Source of the DNA: Lotus japonicus
Lineage: Eukaryota > Streptophyta > Magnoliopsida > Fabales > Fabaceae
Length of the DNA stretch: 64,000 bases
Assembly: GCF_012489685.1 (NCBI RefSeq)
Contig: NC_080043.1
Location: 40,625,127 to 40,689,126, forward strand
Direction of reading: 5' to 3'
Shown here: positions 10,809-22,041 of the stretch, one piece after another
Layout: the number at the start of each line of letters is the position of its first letter
How positions within the stretch are numbered: position 1 is the first letter of the stretch
Notes under the pieces: generated by a model
The model's input: the letters and a program-made list of their open reading frames with translations, nothing else
The model's database searches: none
Told to the model about the DNA's origin: nothing
Position numbers and translations under genes: made by a program

Positions 10809-11780
10809 CGTTATCAGCATGATAGTTCTTCATCTCCTCAAGAATTAACTTCTTCTTCACATTTTTTTTTTTGCGGGTTGTTCATCTAATTTGTTATCAA
10901 ATAACACCGAGGCAATTTCCTTTGTGCAGTTCATCTTTTTCCTGTTCCATGTTTTACTTGTATGAAATCTGAATCTGGAAAAGTCAATTTTGTTTTTTTT
11001 TTTTTTATCTGATCCAATATTTGCTTCTGCATTATCATTTTGTATTGTCCCTCTTCACGTTATTTTTTTTCCTCTGCTACTGTATTATCATTTTATGTGT
11101 GGCATTCATGTGTTGATTTGTTTGTGTCTTTAATGTCCTTCATTTTTTTTTCTTTTCCTTCGTGAATGTCCAGCAAGTTTTTTGTTCTTTTGTATTGTTT
11201 TTTTTTTGGATTATAAAAATCAAGCTTTTTCAAGGATCTAGTATTGAAATTGTATAACTCAAATTGCATTCAGTTCTTTTCTTTTTACGTTACTTTACGT
11301 TTCTGTCTACTTTATTTTATTTTATTGTTTTATTTTCCTTTCTTTATTTCTGTTTAATTTTTTTTTGTAACGTCTCTCTTTGTAACGGTTTTTATTTTTT
11401 TATTATTTTTATCCTTTGTTTTATATATACCTAATGATGTATAATATATCTCATTTGTGGTGGATATCAAATGAGTTATGGATATTGATCATTCTCAAAT
11501 ATTTTTTATCCTACATGTAAGAACCGTAGTGAATTTTTTTTATTATGAATCCTGAAGATTCGTTCAAAAGAACTGTAGTTAAATTTTTTATCAAGAATTT
11601 TGAAGATTCAGATCCTTCAGAATAATTGAAGTGAAATTTTTATTTTGAATCCTGAAGATTCATAGTCTATAAGTCTAGAAGAACTGTAGACTGTAGTGAT
11701 TTTGAATCCTGAAGATTCATTCCTAAATTCAAAAGAAAGAGTGCAAGCATTGAAATGCACTAGAAATTTTGATGCTCAAA
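10809..11780 (+). other. Copia leader region, gag absent
   Basis: The segment begins CGTTATCAGCATGATAG, the expected position of a primer binding site. From 10860 to 11460 it is strongly T-rich with many stops, and 11500-11740 holds four or five diverged copies of a short unit built on TGAATCCTGAAGATTCAT. No gag or zinc knuckle can be read in any frame, so gag is deleted or replaced. Confidence 0.6.
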
Positions 11781-11809
11781 ATATAATATTTTGTTGAAAT
11801 TTTGTTGAT

Positions 11810-12570
11810 TTATGGATATTGATTTTAATGGCGAAAATGTTTGTCTCGCTGATTGTGCAACCACACACACGATACTCAAGGATAAATTATTTTTTTCTTC
11901 TTTGGTGATGTAGGAAGCAAATGTTCGTACTATATCTGGCAATGCAAAAATGATTGAAGGCTCCGGAAGAGCCCAAATATTATTGCCTAGAGGAACACAA
12001 TTGATTATTGAGAATGCATTATATTCCTCTAAATCTCATAGAAACTTATTAAGTTTCAAAGATATACGTCAAAATGGATACCACATGGAGACCATGAATG
12101 AAGAAAATGTGGAATATCTTTGTATCACAAGAGTGATATTTGGGAGAAAATGCACACTTGAAAAATTACCTGCATTCTCCTCTGATTTATACTATACAAG
12201 AATTAGTATAGTTGAAACAAATGGTACTGTAAACCAGAAGTTTACAGATTTTTCTATTTGGCATGACCGGTTAGGCCATCCCGGTTCCATTATGATGAGA
12301 AAAATAATTGAAAATTCATGCGGACATCCATTGAAGAGCCAGAAGATTCTTCAAACCAATGAATTCACATGTCCTGCTTGTTCCCAAGGGAAATTGATTA
12401 TTCGACCATCACCAACAAAAGTTGGGAGTGAATCACTTCTATTTTTAGAACGGATGCAAGGCGATATTTGTGGGCCAATACACCCACCATGTGGACCATT
12501 CAGATATTTTATGATTTTAGTTGACGCGTCAACAAGATGGTCACATGTATCTTTATTATCATCTCTGTGA
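11810..12570 (+). pseudogene. Copia protease remnant and integrase N-terminal half
   Basis: From 11815 the translation gives CLADCATTHTI, a damaged protease active site (family consensus D-S/T-G-A; here Asp-Cys-Ala), then a stop near 11910. The frame 11950-12570 continues with ILLPRGTQLIIENALYS, the integrase zinc finger (WHDRLGHP ... CPACSQGK, pattern H-x4-H ... C-x2-C) and the first part of the catalytic core (GDICGPI with the first Asp, then ILVDASTRW). It stops at the inserted LTR at 12566. Confidence 0.9.
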
Positions 12571-15175
12571 GACCCAAGTTTTTAAGCTCAGAATAAATAA
12601 ATTAAATTCATATTCACGATTAGGTTTCGATGTAATGTGAAGGAAGAAAAAAAACTGAACAAGTGTTCATTAGATGGAATAAATTATGAAGGAGATAATT
12701 CAGGAAATGACTAAGGATAATATTCGAATCGACGAAACTTATAGCGTGAGTCTTATTCGCTTACGCCTAGGACAAGAACCTTAGGAAAACGATTAATTTA
12801 ACCCTTGGAACACTATAGGAATAAATTTCAAAAATCTTCAAGAGGAATATAAGAATTTGTCTTATTCCTTTTCATGAAAATCGTTTCGATACGAAACCCT
12901 GGGTTGTACAAACGTCGAATTCTAATTTTCGGAAGTTTGCCGAAACTAAACCCTTGATAGTTCAAGAACCCTCAAATCAACCGACGATGAAGACTTTTTC
13001 TATTCGGAGATTCAAACGAAGATTCCACACGCGTACACCCATTTCTCTTGATGTTTCCAATCTTTCTTCAGAAGGAAGTTTTCTCATCCAACAACCACTG
13101 CAAAAAGTAACTTTTCGGGTAACATAGAGTTACACCGACTTTGGATCGTTTGTCTTAATTCCAAGAAACTTATTTTGAGTTCTGGAATTCTGTCGCCAGA
13201 ACCTATCTTAGAATTCACAGAGGAACGCGCAGGAAAAATCGGAATCGCGAAATAATCTTTTTCCCGCATTTTCCCTTTCCTATAAATAGGTGGAAAATGA
13301 AAAAAAAAAACAAAAAAACCCACCCAAAAACCCATGGGAGGCCGCGAGCTTGGAGGAAGAGGGAGGAGAAGTGATTTTCGCCGTTTCTTGCCTGAACGTT
13401 GCACCGTTCGTTGCTACGCGTAGACCTCGAGGTATAGATGTTATTCCTTACTTCTGATCGTCAATTCTGTCGCTTTTCTCTATGTCTTTCTGTCCTCAAA
13501 GTTTTGAGCTTTTTGTAAAACTGTCCAAATAACTTGATTTCAGTGTCTAAACTTATTGCCTACATGCCCAAGAGCATGAATATCCAGTTGTTTTCTGCTG
13601 AATCTCGCCGAATTGCCGCCGAGTTTCAATTCTGCTCGAAAAACCCATTTTTGGCCAAAGCTTCGTCCTTTAGGCTTAAAACTCTCGAATGAGCTTAGTG
13701 TCAATAGGATTAGTTGTTATAAATGTCGTTAGGAACACGCTCATCAAATTTATTTCTCAAAATTCCGACTTTGAGTTTTCGAGCTAAAAACACTAACCAA
13801 AATACCCCTGTGCTAGTTTTCGACCCGATAATTTTTCTGAGAGTTTCCCTGGCCTAGATATCGCCTAAGAATACCTAGGAATTAAATTAGATCGAAGAAA
13901 AAGTTCGGGAAGCCCTATTTTGATAGTGGCCGAAACTTAATTGCTATGGTACCGTGTCCAAAAATAATTTTTGGGTCAGTATGACCTGAGTTATAGCGTA
14001 GCTCTCTCCGTTGTCGAAATTTTGGCTTTGGTTTCGTGTCATTCCGAGTTCTGTAGCTCGAGTTATGCACGTTTTAGCGAATAAAGTGTTTTTGTACAAA
14101 ACTTGAATCGAGTCAAAACTCATCCATTCGGGGAAAGCCCTTCCATTCGTGCCTAAATGTTGTACTCTGAAGCTTCTTGAGCTTTGTCGAACATTAGTTA
14201 GGATTGTTTCGACTGTATCGACTTGTTTTGATTCATTATTGCTTTGTTTGCTCAAAGGTTCAATTGTGGAAACTTTGGGATTGACTGAACAAGCTTGTGA
14301 GCGAGACCTGCACCGCGAGACTAGAACAACTCGAGGTTAGGGCAACTTACTTACTAGCTATTGATTTATAGGCGTCGATAAATTCGACTTGAATATTGCT
14401 TGATATTGAATATTGTTTAACGCTTTATGGAAAAATATTTTCTGGAGGCTTCGGTCGAGTGAACTTATATGAGACGTGTGTCTCCGTTTTCTAAGAGGCT
14501 TCGGCCGTTTACTGGTTTCTGTCTTATGATTTCCGCACATAATTATTGTCGTATTGCTTCTTATAGCTTGAGATATTGATATTGTTGTCGAATCGTGCGC
14601 TTTGTCGCGATTGCGAAGTGTAGGACATTTGAATTGATTCTTTCGATCATTCGGGTTGAAAGAATAATCCTAGGCAGGTCCTGACCTGAGGTCTGAGATC
14701 TAGCCCTCCTTGAAATACTTAGACTTTCCCGGGGATTATATTTGGGGGATTTGGGAAACTTTGAATAGTTAGAAATTGGAACTTGAGAACTTATGGAACT
14801 TGGATTTCGATAATAAACCTCATAACTCGATTAACTCAACTTGAAATGCTTTGATTAATTAACGAGACCTTTAGGAAAATTTAAGACTTGGGAATGATTG
14901 TGAAAAACGGGAAATAGTCGAAAAGCCTTGAACTTGAGATGATTTGATGGTCGTCACGGGGATGAACCATAGTGACCATGGAAATGTCACTGAGTGCAAT
15001 ATGTACTCCGGCTTTTCACAGCCTAGTCGCAAAGACGACTTTGACCTTCGGGAACTTTTAAATTGAGACTTGTAGTTAAACACGTACGTGTGAGGACGAT
15101 TCGATGTTTGGTTAACCATATTGCATTATGCATACGTTTGGGGTTTGGGACGGTCAAAAGACCGGCCTTTATCGA

Positions 15176-15616
15176 AGAACACCTAGAGTGTATCTTCGAC
15201 TTTGCAACGCAAATCCGTATGTCCAAACCCGACGGGTTGGACCGATTCGGCAATAATTCTTGGACATGCGCGAGTCCGTATATTCAATCCGATGGATTGG
15301 ATCGATTCGGCGGTAGTCACTCAGGCACGCGTGAGTTCGTACATTCAATCCGATGGATTGGATCGATTCAGCGATCGCCATTTTAACTCGCGTGAATCCG
15401 TATGTTCAATCCGATGGATTGGATCGATTCAGTGACAACCTTTCGACACGCGCGGATCCGTATGTTCAATCTGATGGATTGGATCGATTCGGCGATAGTC
15501 ATTGGACGCGCGCAATGTCCGTATGTTCGACTCTATTGAGTGAACCGACTTGGCGTCGTCATTTGTTGCGTGTGCGAGTCTGTATGTTCAACCCGACGGG
15601 TTGGATCGACTTGACA
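15176..15616 (+). repeat. Hairpin array 3 in solo LTR (period about 65 bp)
   Basis: Six to seven units of the form GTATGTTC-AATCC-GAT-GGATT-GGATCGATTC. The arm pairs vary together: AATCC/GGATT (most units), AACCC/GGGTT with loop GAC (about 15226 and 15589) and ACTC/GAGT with loop TATT (about 15530). A second hairpin per unit around a GC-rich loop also changes arms: GGAC/GTCC, ACTCA/TGAGT and CATTG/CAATG in three units. Just before the array TCGAAGA-ACAC pairs with GTGT-A-TCTTCGA, and TTTGC pairs with GCAAA. Confidence 0.8.
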
Positions 15617-15747
15617 TGCCTATTTGTTGGGATCATCTTTTGAGTTGACATTGCATGCATACATGCACCCTTATTGAATTGTTGAGCAATTGTTTATTGA
15701 ACTGTTGAGATAGCAGATATGGAATTGTTTATTAGAGCCTTGATAAC

Positions 15748-16143
15748 TATTGGATCAAGCGCTTACCACTACGCCAAAAGCAATTGCTGTTGGTGAGGGC
15801 GCAACTTTATTTCCTTATAGCACAGAGTCCTCAAGGGGCTGCGATGTTAAGCGCCATGGGGTGGGATGTTAAGCCCATCGAATCCTAAGGGTGACGCTGG
15901 ATTAATAAATCCAACAATCTCCCCCCTAGTGTTAGCCGGGGGATTCGAACCCATGACCTTGCTCTGATACCACTTATTGGATCAAGCGCTTACCACTACG
16001 CCAAAAGCAATTGCTGTTAGTGAGGGCGCAACTTTATTTCCTTATAGCACAGAGTCCTCAAGGGGCTGCGATGTTAAGCGCCATGGGGTGGGATGTTAAG
16101 CCCATCGAATCCTAAGGGTGACGCTGGATTAATAAATCCAACA
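15748..16143 (-). mobile_element. TRIM (miniature LTR retrotransposon), 396 bp, TSD ATAAC
   Basis: Two 169-bp direct repeats (15748-15916 and 15975-16143) differ by about one base and flank only 58 bp. The TSD ATAAC is perfect at 15743-15747 and 16144-16148. On the minus strand a primer binding site TGGTATCAGAGC (15972-15961, initiator-tRNA-Met type) lies 2 nt after the first LTR, and a polypurine tract CTAGGGGGGAGAT (15929-15917) lies directly before the second. It has no coding capacity and would depend on another element for proteins. The near-identical LTRs suggest a recent insertion. Confidence 0.95.
15941..16003 (-). promoter_or_regulatory. tRNA-promoter-like A and B boxes across TRIM LTR/PBS
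   Basis: On the minus strand TGGCGTAGTGGT (16003-15992) fits the polymerase III A box and GGTTCGAATCC (15951-15941) fits the B box consensus exactly. Their starts are 52 nt apart, within the tRNA/SINE range. The A box is in the LTR and the B box is downstream of the primer binding site. Whether this is a working promoter or the remnant of a tRNA-like sequence is not shown. Confidence 0.5.
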
Positions 16144-16920
16144 ATAACATGCTAAGTATATACCTTAAGATAGGCAACTGAGAACCTATATAAGTATATA
16201 CCCCCTTTATCACATGTTGTTTGTATATCTATTGTATTCCGTGAGTTGACCCTAGCGCCTTGGCTTTGGTTGCATGTTTGTGTTTGGGCGGTCGGCCTGC
16301 TGCCAGGCGTCCGTCAGTCGATTCGTGATGATTCGTCACTCGAGGAGGACCAGGAGCGTAATGACCATTACTGAAGCTTTCGACGAGGACCCGGACTGAA
16401 TGCATGACCAGATGAGGGTCGATAATGGAAGGATAGGGTATGGGTGTTTAGAGCCTACTAAGGTTGGGTGTTAATGTCATAGCTCTGATTCGTCATTTGT
16501 ACTTTTGGGACAGGGTAGTCTCCGACAGATTGCTTTTCGGTGTGATTCTCCGTAGATGGGAATCGCATGGAGTAGTCGAACGTAGGAAGTCTTTTGGAGG
16601 CCGTTTTGGGCTGACTTACTTTCTTGGAGGACTGTAATTATAAAACTCATGACTCTATCTATGGGTCGCACTTGCTTGCCGTTGGGAAATACCCTTAGTT
16701 TCTTGATGTTACTTCCCGTCACTTGAGGGCACTCGTGACGATGTTTTTAGTTGCAGCGAGAGCTGCACTTATATTGTATGTTAATCGCGATTGGGTTGAG
16801 TCTTTAATTTCAACAAGTCTTTTTACTTAAAAGAAAACGAAAAAAATATACCTGCTTTTCCGCTTTATTTTATTTTTGGTTACTAAAGTGACGCCACCGA
16901 AATCAGGGTGTTACAATCTC

Positions 16921-17560
16921 GCAACTTGGCATTTGACAGATTACTTGCCAATTGATTAGATTGCGAGCACATTTCCCTGATTATCCAATCAAGAAAATAC
17001 GCCTTGATAATGCTGGTGAATTCACATCTCAAACTTTTAATGACTATTGCATGTCAATTAGAATTGATGTTGAACATCCCGTAGCACATGTTCATACACA
17101 AAATGGACTTGCAGAATCGTTTATTAAACGTTTACAATTAATCGCAAGGCCATTAACTATGAGGTCCAAACTTCCAACCTCTTCTTGGGGACATGCAATA
17201 TTACATGCTGCGACATTAATTCGCATCAGACCAACGATCTATCATAAACACTCTCCAATGCAAATGGTTTATGGTCAAGAACCTAATATTTCTCATCTAA
17301 GAACTTTTGGATGTGCGGAATATGTCCCAATTTCTCCACCATAACGCACAAAGATGGGCCCTCAAAGAAGATTAGGGATATATGTTGGGTATGAATCTTC
17401 TTCTATTATAAAATATATTGAACCCTTAACGGGAGATCTATTTACTGCTCGATTTGCTGATTGTCATTTTGACGAATCAGAGTTCCCTATATTAGGGGGA
17501 GAGAATAAGCAGTTGGGAAAGGAAATTAGCTGAAATGAATTATCATTATCTCATTTTGAT
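16921..17560 (+). pseudogene. Copia integrase C-terminal half
   Basis: Coding resumes directly after the TSD of the inserted LTR: IRLRAHFPDYPIKKIRLDN, with the second catalytic Asp in LDNAGEF and the Glu in NGLAESFIKR, then the conserved SWGHAILHAA and YGQEPNISHLRTFGC blocks. A TAA at 17342 and further stops follow while the homologous reading continues (RRLGIYVGYESSSIIKYIEP). Confidence 0.9.
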
Positions 17561-17605
17561 CCTCGAACAAAACAATGTGAACTAGAAGTTCAAAAGATAA
17601 TTCAT

Positions 17606-19650
17606 TTGCAAAATTTGGCTAACCAATTGCCAGACGCATTTGCTGATCCAAAAAGACTGACTAAGTCATATGTACCAGCAGCTAATGCTCCATTAAAAAT
17701 TGATGTCCCTGTTGGACAATCTAGTGTTGCAAATAAATCTGTCGCACGCTTGAAGCGTGGCAGACCTGCAGGTTCCAAAGATAAAAATCCTCGAAAAAGA
17801 AAAGGAGATAAGAACCAAGATGACATAAACGAGGATATGATAGCTCCGGAAGAGCAGCAAGACATAATTAAAAGTACAGTTTCAGAAGAAACTCAAGTAC
17901 CTGAAATTATTGAAAATGATGAGATTTTAATTAATTATGTTGTGAATAAAGTAAGATGGGACCGAAGCAAAGTCAACATTGATGACATTTTTGCACATAG
18001 CACAGCATTAGATATGTTAAACGATAATGAGGACCATGAGCCAAAATCTGTTAATGAATGCAAACAAAGAAATGATTGGCAAAAATGGAAAGACGCAATC
18101 GAGACTAAGCTAAAATCGCTTGAGAAGCGTAAAGTTTTTGGGCCTGTAGCCCGTACACCTGAGGGTGTAAACCCAGTTGGATATAAATGGGTTTTTGTAC
18201 GGAAAAGAAATGAAAATGGTGATATTGTCCGATATAAGGTAAGACTTGTTGCCCAAGGTTTCTCACAAAGGCCTGGGATTGATTTTGAAGAAACATATTC
18301 TCCTGTGATGGATGCAACTACTTTTTGATACTTAATTAGTTTGGCAGTACGTGAAAAGCTTTATTTGCGCTTAATGGATGTTGTTACAGCTTATTTGTAC
18401 GGATCACTTGATACCGACATCTATATGACACTCCCTGAAGGTTTTAAGTTGCCTGAAGCACACATTTCTAACACTCGGGCTGATTATTCGATTAAATTGA
18501 ATAAATCAATCTATGGTCTAAAGCAATCTGGGCGTATGTGGTATAATCGCCTTAGTGAGTATTTGCTGAAAGAATGATATAAAAATGATCCAATTTGCCC
18601 TTGCATATTCATGAAAAGGTCTGGGCATGAGTTCGCCATAATAGTTGTTTATGTCGATGACTTAAACATTATTGGAACTCCATAAGAGCTTCCAAAAGCT
18701 GTAGATTGCCTAAAGAAAGAATTTGAGATGAAAGACTTGGGAAGAACTAAATTTTGTCTAGGCCTACAAATTGAGTATCTAAATGATGGAGTATTTATGT
18801 ACCAAGAGACTTATGTCGCAAAGGTACTAAAAAGATTCTACATGGAAAAATCACATCCATTGTGTACTCCAATGGTTGTATGGTCATTAGATGTGAATAA
18901 AGATCCTTTCAGGCCTCGAGAAAATGATGAAGAATTACTTGGTCCCGAAGTACCATACCTGAGTGCGATCGGAGCATTAATATATCTTGCTAGTCATACT
19001 CGACCTGATATATTATTTTTCGTTAACTTATTATCAAGATATAGTTCTTCACCTACACGAAGACATTGGAATGGAATAAAATAAGTCTTTCGTTATCTTA
19101 AAGGCACAATGGATATGGGTTTATTTTTTCCTTATACGCCCAAACTTGATCTGATTGGTTATGCAGATGTTGGATATTTGTCAGACCCACATAATGGGAG
19201 ATCTCAAACAGGTTATTTGTTTACTTGTGGCGGAACAGCTATTTCATGGAGATCTACGAAACAAACTATAACCGCCACCTCAGCTAACCATGCGAAATAT
19301 TAGCATTACACGAGGCAAGTCGAGAATGCGTTTGGCTGAGATATGTGATTCAATGCATACTTGATACTTGTGGTTTGTCCTCTGGAAAGATGCAACCAAC
19401 AACCATATATGAAGATAACACTGCATGCATTGCTCAAACAAAGGAATGATACATCAAGGGAGATAGAACAAAGCACATATCACCGAAACTTTTCTTTACT
19501 CATGATCTACAAAAGAATGGTGACATAGACATCCAACAAATTCGTTCAAGTGATAATTTGGCAGACTTATTCACGAAGGCTCTTCCAACAACAACATTTG
19601 AAAAGCTTGTGCGAAATATCGGAGTTCGTCGGCTAAAGGATCTCAATTAA
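17606..19650 (+). pseudogene. Copia reverse transcriptase and RNase H
   Basis: The RT begins near 18075 ([45 protein letters not shown]) and holds the catalytic YVDD at about 18652-18662. Stops interrupt it at about 18326, 18575 and 18683. The RNase H part (YADVGYLSDPHNGRSQTGY at about 19139, then SWRSTKQTITATS) is broken at 19082, 19301 and 19447. The reading ends naturally at NIGVRRLKDLN followed by TAA at 19648. The family active-site motifs are visible, but the gene is dead. Confidence 0.9.
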
Positions 19651-19835
19651 TATGCATTGTAGTCTTTTTCCTTAACCATGTTTTTTCCCATTTTGGATTT
19701 TTCCTGGTAGGGTTTTTAATGAGGCAATGTATCAAGACGAACTATAGAATGTTTTACTCTTTTTCCTTCACTAGGTTTTTATCCCACAGGGTTTTTCCTA
19801 GTAAGGTTTTAATGAGACACATTCTTAAGGGATGG

Positions 19836-19849
19836 TCATCTAGGGGGAG
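19836..19849 (+). other. Copia polypurine tract
   Basis: TAGGGGGAG lies immediately before the 3' LTR start (TGTTGTG at 19850), the standard position for plus-strand priming. Confidence 0.85.
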
Positions 19850-20024
19850 TGTTGTGAATAGATGGTCACATGGGCCAATGGGTCAAGCCCATATGTTTTT
19901 ATCTCCCTAATGCTATAAATAAGAGGATGATGCACCAAGCATCACACACCTCATTCCACACAATATTCCTTGTCTTACTCTTGCTCCTCTCTTCTCCCAT
20001 CTCCCTTCTACTATTTTCTTAATA
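19850..20024 (+). repeat. Copia 3' LTR (175 bp)
   Basis: Same length as the 5' LTR with few substitutions. The terminal CA has mutated to TA, but the boundary is fixed by the TSD GTTAT that follows at 20025-20029. Confidence 0.93.
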
Positions 20025-20029
20025 GTTAT

Positions 20030-21256
20030 GACATTAAAGTTTAACAATTTATTATTTACTTATATTTTTATTTTGATGTAAATTTTTGTCAAGTAAAATT
20101 TGAAGTAGTTTTAGTTTCAGCGTGTAGTTTTTTAGGGTCAAATATGTTTTTAGTCCCTCTAAAATGACACTCAGCCGGTTTTAGTCCCTGACTTTTAAAA
20201 CTTGGGGGTTTCCCCCCCAACTAATTAACTACATCATTTTAATCATATTTGTTGGCCCTTTCAAAAAATTGATGTGGCTAATAGATTCCTAATAAGCACC
20301 GTCATATCTATTTTTTGATAACGTGACATATGACACAAATTTTTAACCCCAATACCACTACATCATATTTGACTAGGAGGGAGGGGAGTTAGGATATATC
20401 AAACCATACGTAGAACACTCCTTACCGACTCAAGCCAAACCCACTTCATTCGCGTAGATGACATCGAGCTTCCGTAGATGGCCCCCTCAATGGCAAGGGC
20501 TCTAAGTGCACCATTCATCGCTTCAATAGATAGCATATTGTTCTTGCCGAAGTACCAACCAAACCAGCACGCATCGCCGCTGCTGGGTTTTCTCTACGAA
20601 TTGGGAATCTAGGCGAGGATTCATATTAGGAGAAGCTCATATCGAAATGTGAAGGATTAGATCCATTGTGTTGAAATTCAGGGTTAGAGTTTTTTTATTT
20701 TAGATCCATTGTGTTGAAATTGCAAATAAATCTACGTCATTGATTACCTTAGCTGCTACGTCACCAAATAAAATAACACGATCATACTTACTAGGGTTGT
20801 TATCTAGATCAACAATTTTTTAATAGAGTAACAAATGAGGGCGAAAATTATGTAGTTAAATTAGTTGCGCGACCAATCTCTTAATTTTTTAAAATCTGGA
20901 GTTAAATCCGGAATTATACTAAATTAGATGTACAAAATTATATTTAACGAATTTTTTTCCAATAATCATTTACTCTCTTTATTTTTCCGTTGTGTGAGAA
21001 AGAAATAAAAGGAAATCATTTAATCTTTTTGTTTGGTAAAAAAATTAACCATTTACTCTAACTATATAAAGGAATATATAAAAATATCTTACCATTTTTT
21101 TTGGTTTACTCTTTATGTTTGGTCAATAACTATTTACTTTTTTTTCCCTCCATAATAACCATTTACTTTAAATGTATAAAGAAATATATATATAAAAAAA
21201 ATTTACCATTTTTTTCCTTTACTCTTTTTGTTTGCTTAATAAACCATTTACCTTAA
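20030..21256. other. AT-rich intergenic repeats, no gene seen
   Basis: At 20139-20215 a phrase of the type AAATATGTTTTTAGTCCCT ... GTTTTAGTCCCTGA recurs in plant dispersed repeats and may be a transposon end. At 21040-21255 a unit of about 90-100 bp (CCATTTACTTTAAATGTATAAAG..., then TTACCATTTTTTT, then TTTACTCTTTTTGTTTG) is repeated about three times. No coding region is supported. Confidence 0.5.
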
Positions 21257-21646
21257 GGGCTCGTTTGCTGGTCAAGATAGGATAAGAATATGAAATGATA
21301 AATGATTGGATAAAGACAAGATATGATAAGAGCATAATATACTATTATCCTATCCTGTGTTTGAGGAATATAAGATATTGATAGGATATGATAGGAAGAA
21401 TGAAAAATGTATCAAATTTTCCTTTAAAATAAAAACTCATAATATTCATAAATTGATATCATATCCTTTCAGGATAATTTCTATCCTAACTCCTCTCTCA
21501 AGATAACTTTTACACATCATAGGCATGATAGGATAAGGAACATGATAATGTTATCTTATACTGCTAGCTTAACAAACAACATATTATAGCAGGATATGAT
21601 TATTGCTATCTTATTATGTTTGTTTATCCTATCCACCAAACAAGCC
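21257..21646. mobile_element. Tourist-like (PIF/Harbinger-type) MITE, TSD TAA
   Basis: Terminal inverted repeats: left GGGCTCGTTTGCTGG then GATAGGATAA, right (reverse complement) GGCTTGTTTGGTGG then ATAGGATAAA. The TSD is TAA at 21254-21256 and 21647-21649. The insertion is in one unit of a local tandem repeat; a neighbouring unit at about 21165-21185 preserves the empty site (CTTTAAATGTATAAAG), which proves the duplicated TAA. It has no coding capacity. Confidence 0.85.
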
Positions 21647-22034
21647 TAAATGTATAAAGAAATACATAAAAATATTTACCATTAATTTTTTTTTTTCAAA
21701 TGTGAAGAGGTGTTATGGGATCTTCAGATCCTGGCCCTTGACATAAAGCCCATTAGCACTTAAGAGACCCACTTACCCTGCCTTTACAAAACAAGAAAGA
21801 AGAAAAAAAAGGCACCGATACTTTTCCACTCGCCACTCCAGCGCGTAAACAAACCTTCCGAGCACCGATCATCTTACCAACAACTCACCCGGAGTGTACT
21901 CCCCACGCGCCACACCACCGCTTACGAAACCTTTTAAAATTCTCGCCAACGTAAATCCCCGCCACAAAAGCCCATCACCCCCTCACCTCCGCGTGCATCT
22001 CACACCCCTCACCAAATCGCTCCTCAATGGCACG

Positions 22035-22041
22035 TATAAAA
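22035..22041 (+). promoter_or_regulatory. Candidate TATA box of the GTE4-like gene
   Basis: TATAAAA in GCACGTATAAAACACG, about 600 bp upstream of the start codon. The region downstream (22060-22310) is GC-richer with CT/GA tracts, as is usual for a 5' UTR. A possible 5' UTR intron would run from GT at 22318 (GAG/GTAAAC) to AG at 22505 (GAAGCAG); it is not required by the coding sequence. Confidence 0.4.

Larger units (their letters stand above)
12566..16915 (+). repeat. Solo gypsy LTR inside copia integrase (TSD ATCTC)
   Basis: Begins TGTGAGACCCAAG and ends ATCAGGGTGTTACA. The 5-bp duplication ATCTC is perfect at 12561-12565 and 16916-16920. It contains a TATA box (CCTATAAATAGG near 13280), so about 0.7 kb is U3 and the remaining 3.6 kb would be transcribed R and U5. 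No internal domain is present, so it arose by LTR-LTR recombination. It carries a hairpin array at 15176-15616 and a TRIM at 15748-16143. Without the TRIM it is about 3.95 kb. Confidence 0.95.
10634..20024 (+). mobile_element. Ty1/copia retrotransposon, degenerate, split by a solo LTR
   Basis: Two 175-bp LTRs (10634-10808 and 19850-20024) flank a copia pol region in protease-integrase-RT-RNase H order, and a perfect 5-bp TSD GTTAT sits at 10629-10633 and 20025-20029. Without the inserted 4350-bp LTR and its TSD copy the element is about 5.0 kb, a normal copia size. A gag gene is not recognisable in the T-rich 10809-11800 leader. At least eight in-frame stops break pol, so the element is dead. 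Confidence 0.95.

Noticed and set aside
15941..16003. A genuine tRNA gene at the A and B boxes
   Set aside because: No acceptor stem or anticodon arm can be formed across the segment, and it is shared by LTR and internal parts of the TRIM.
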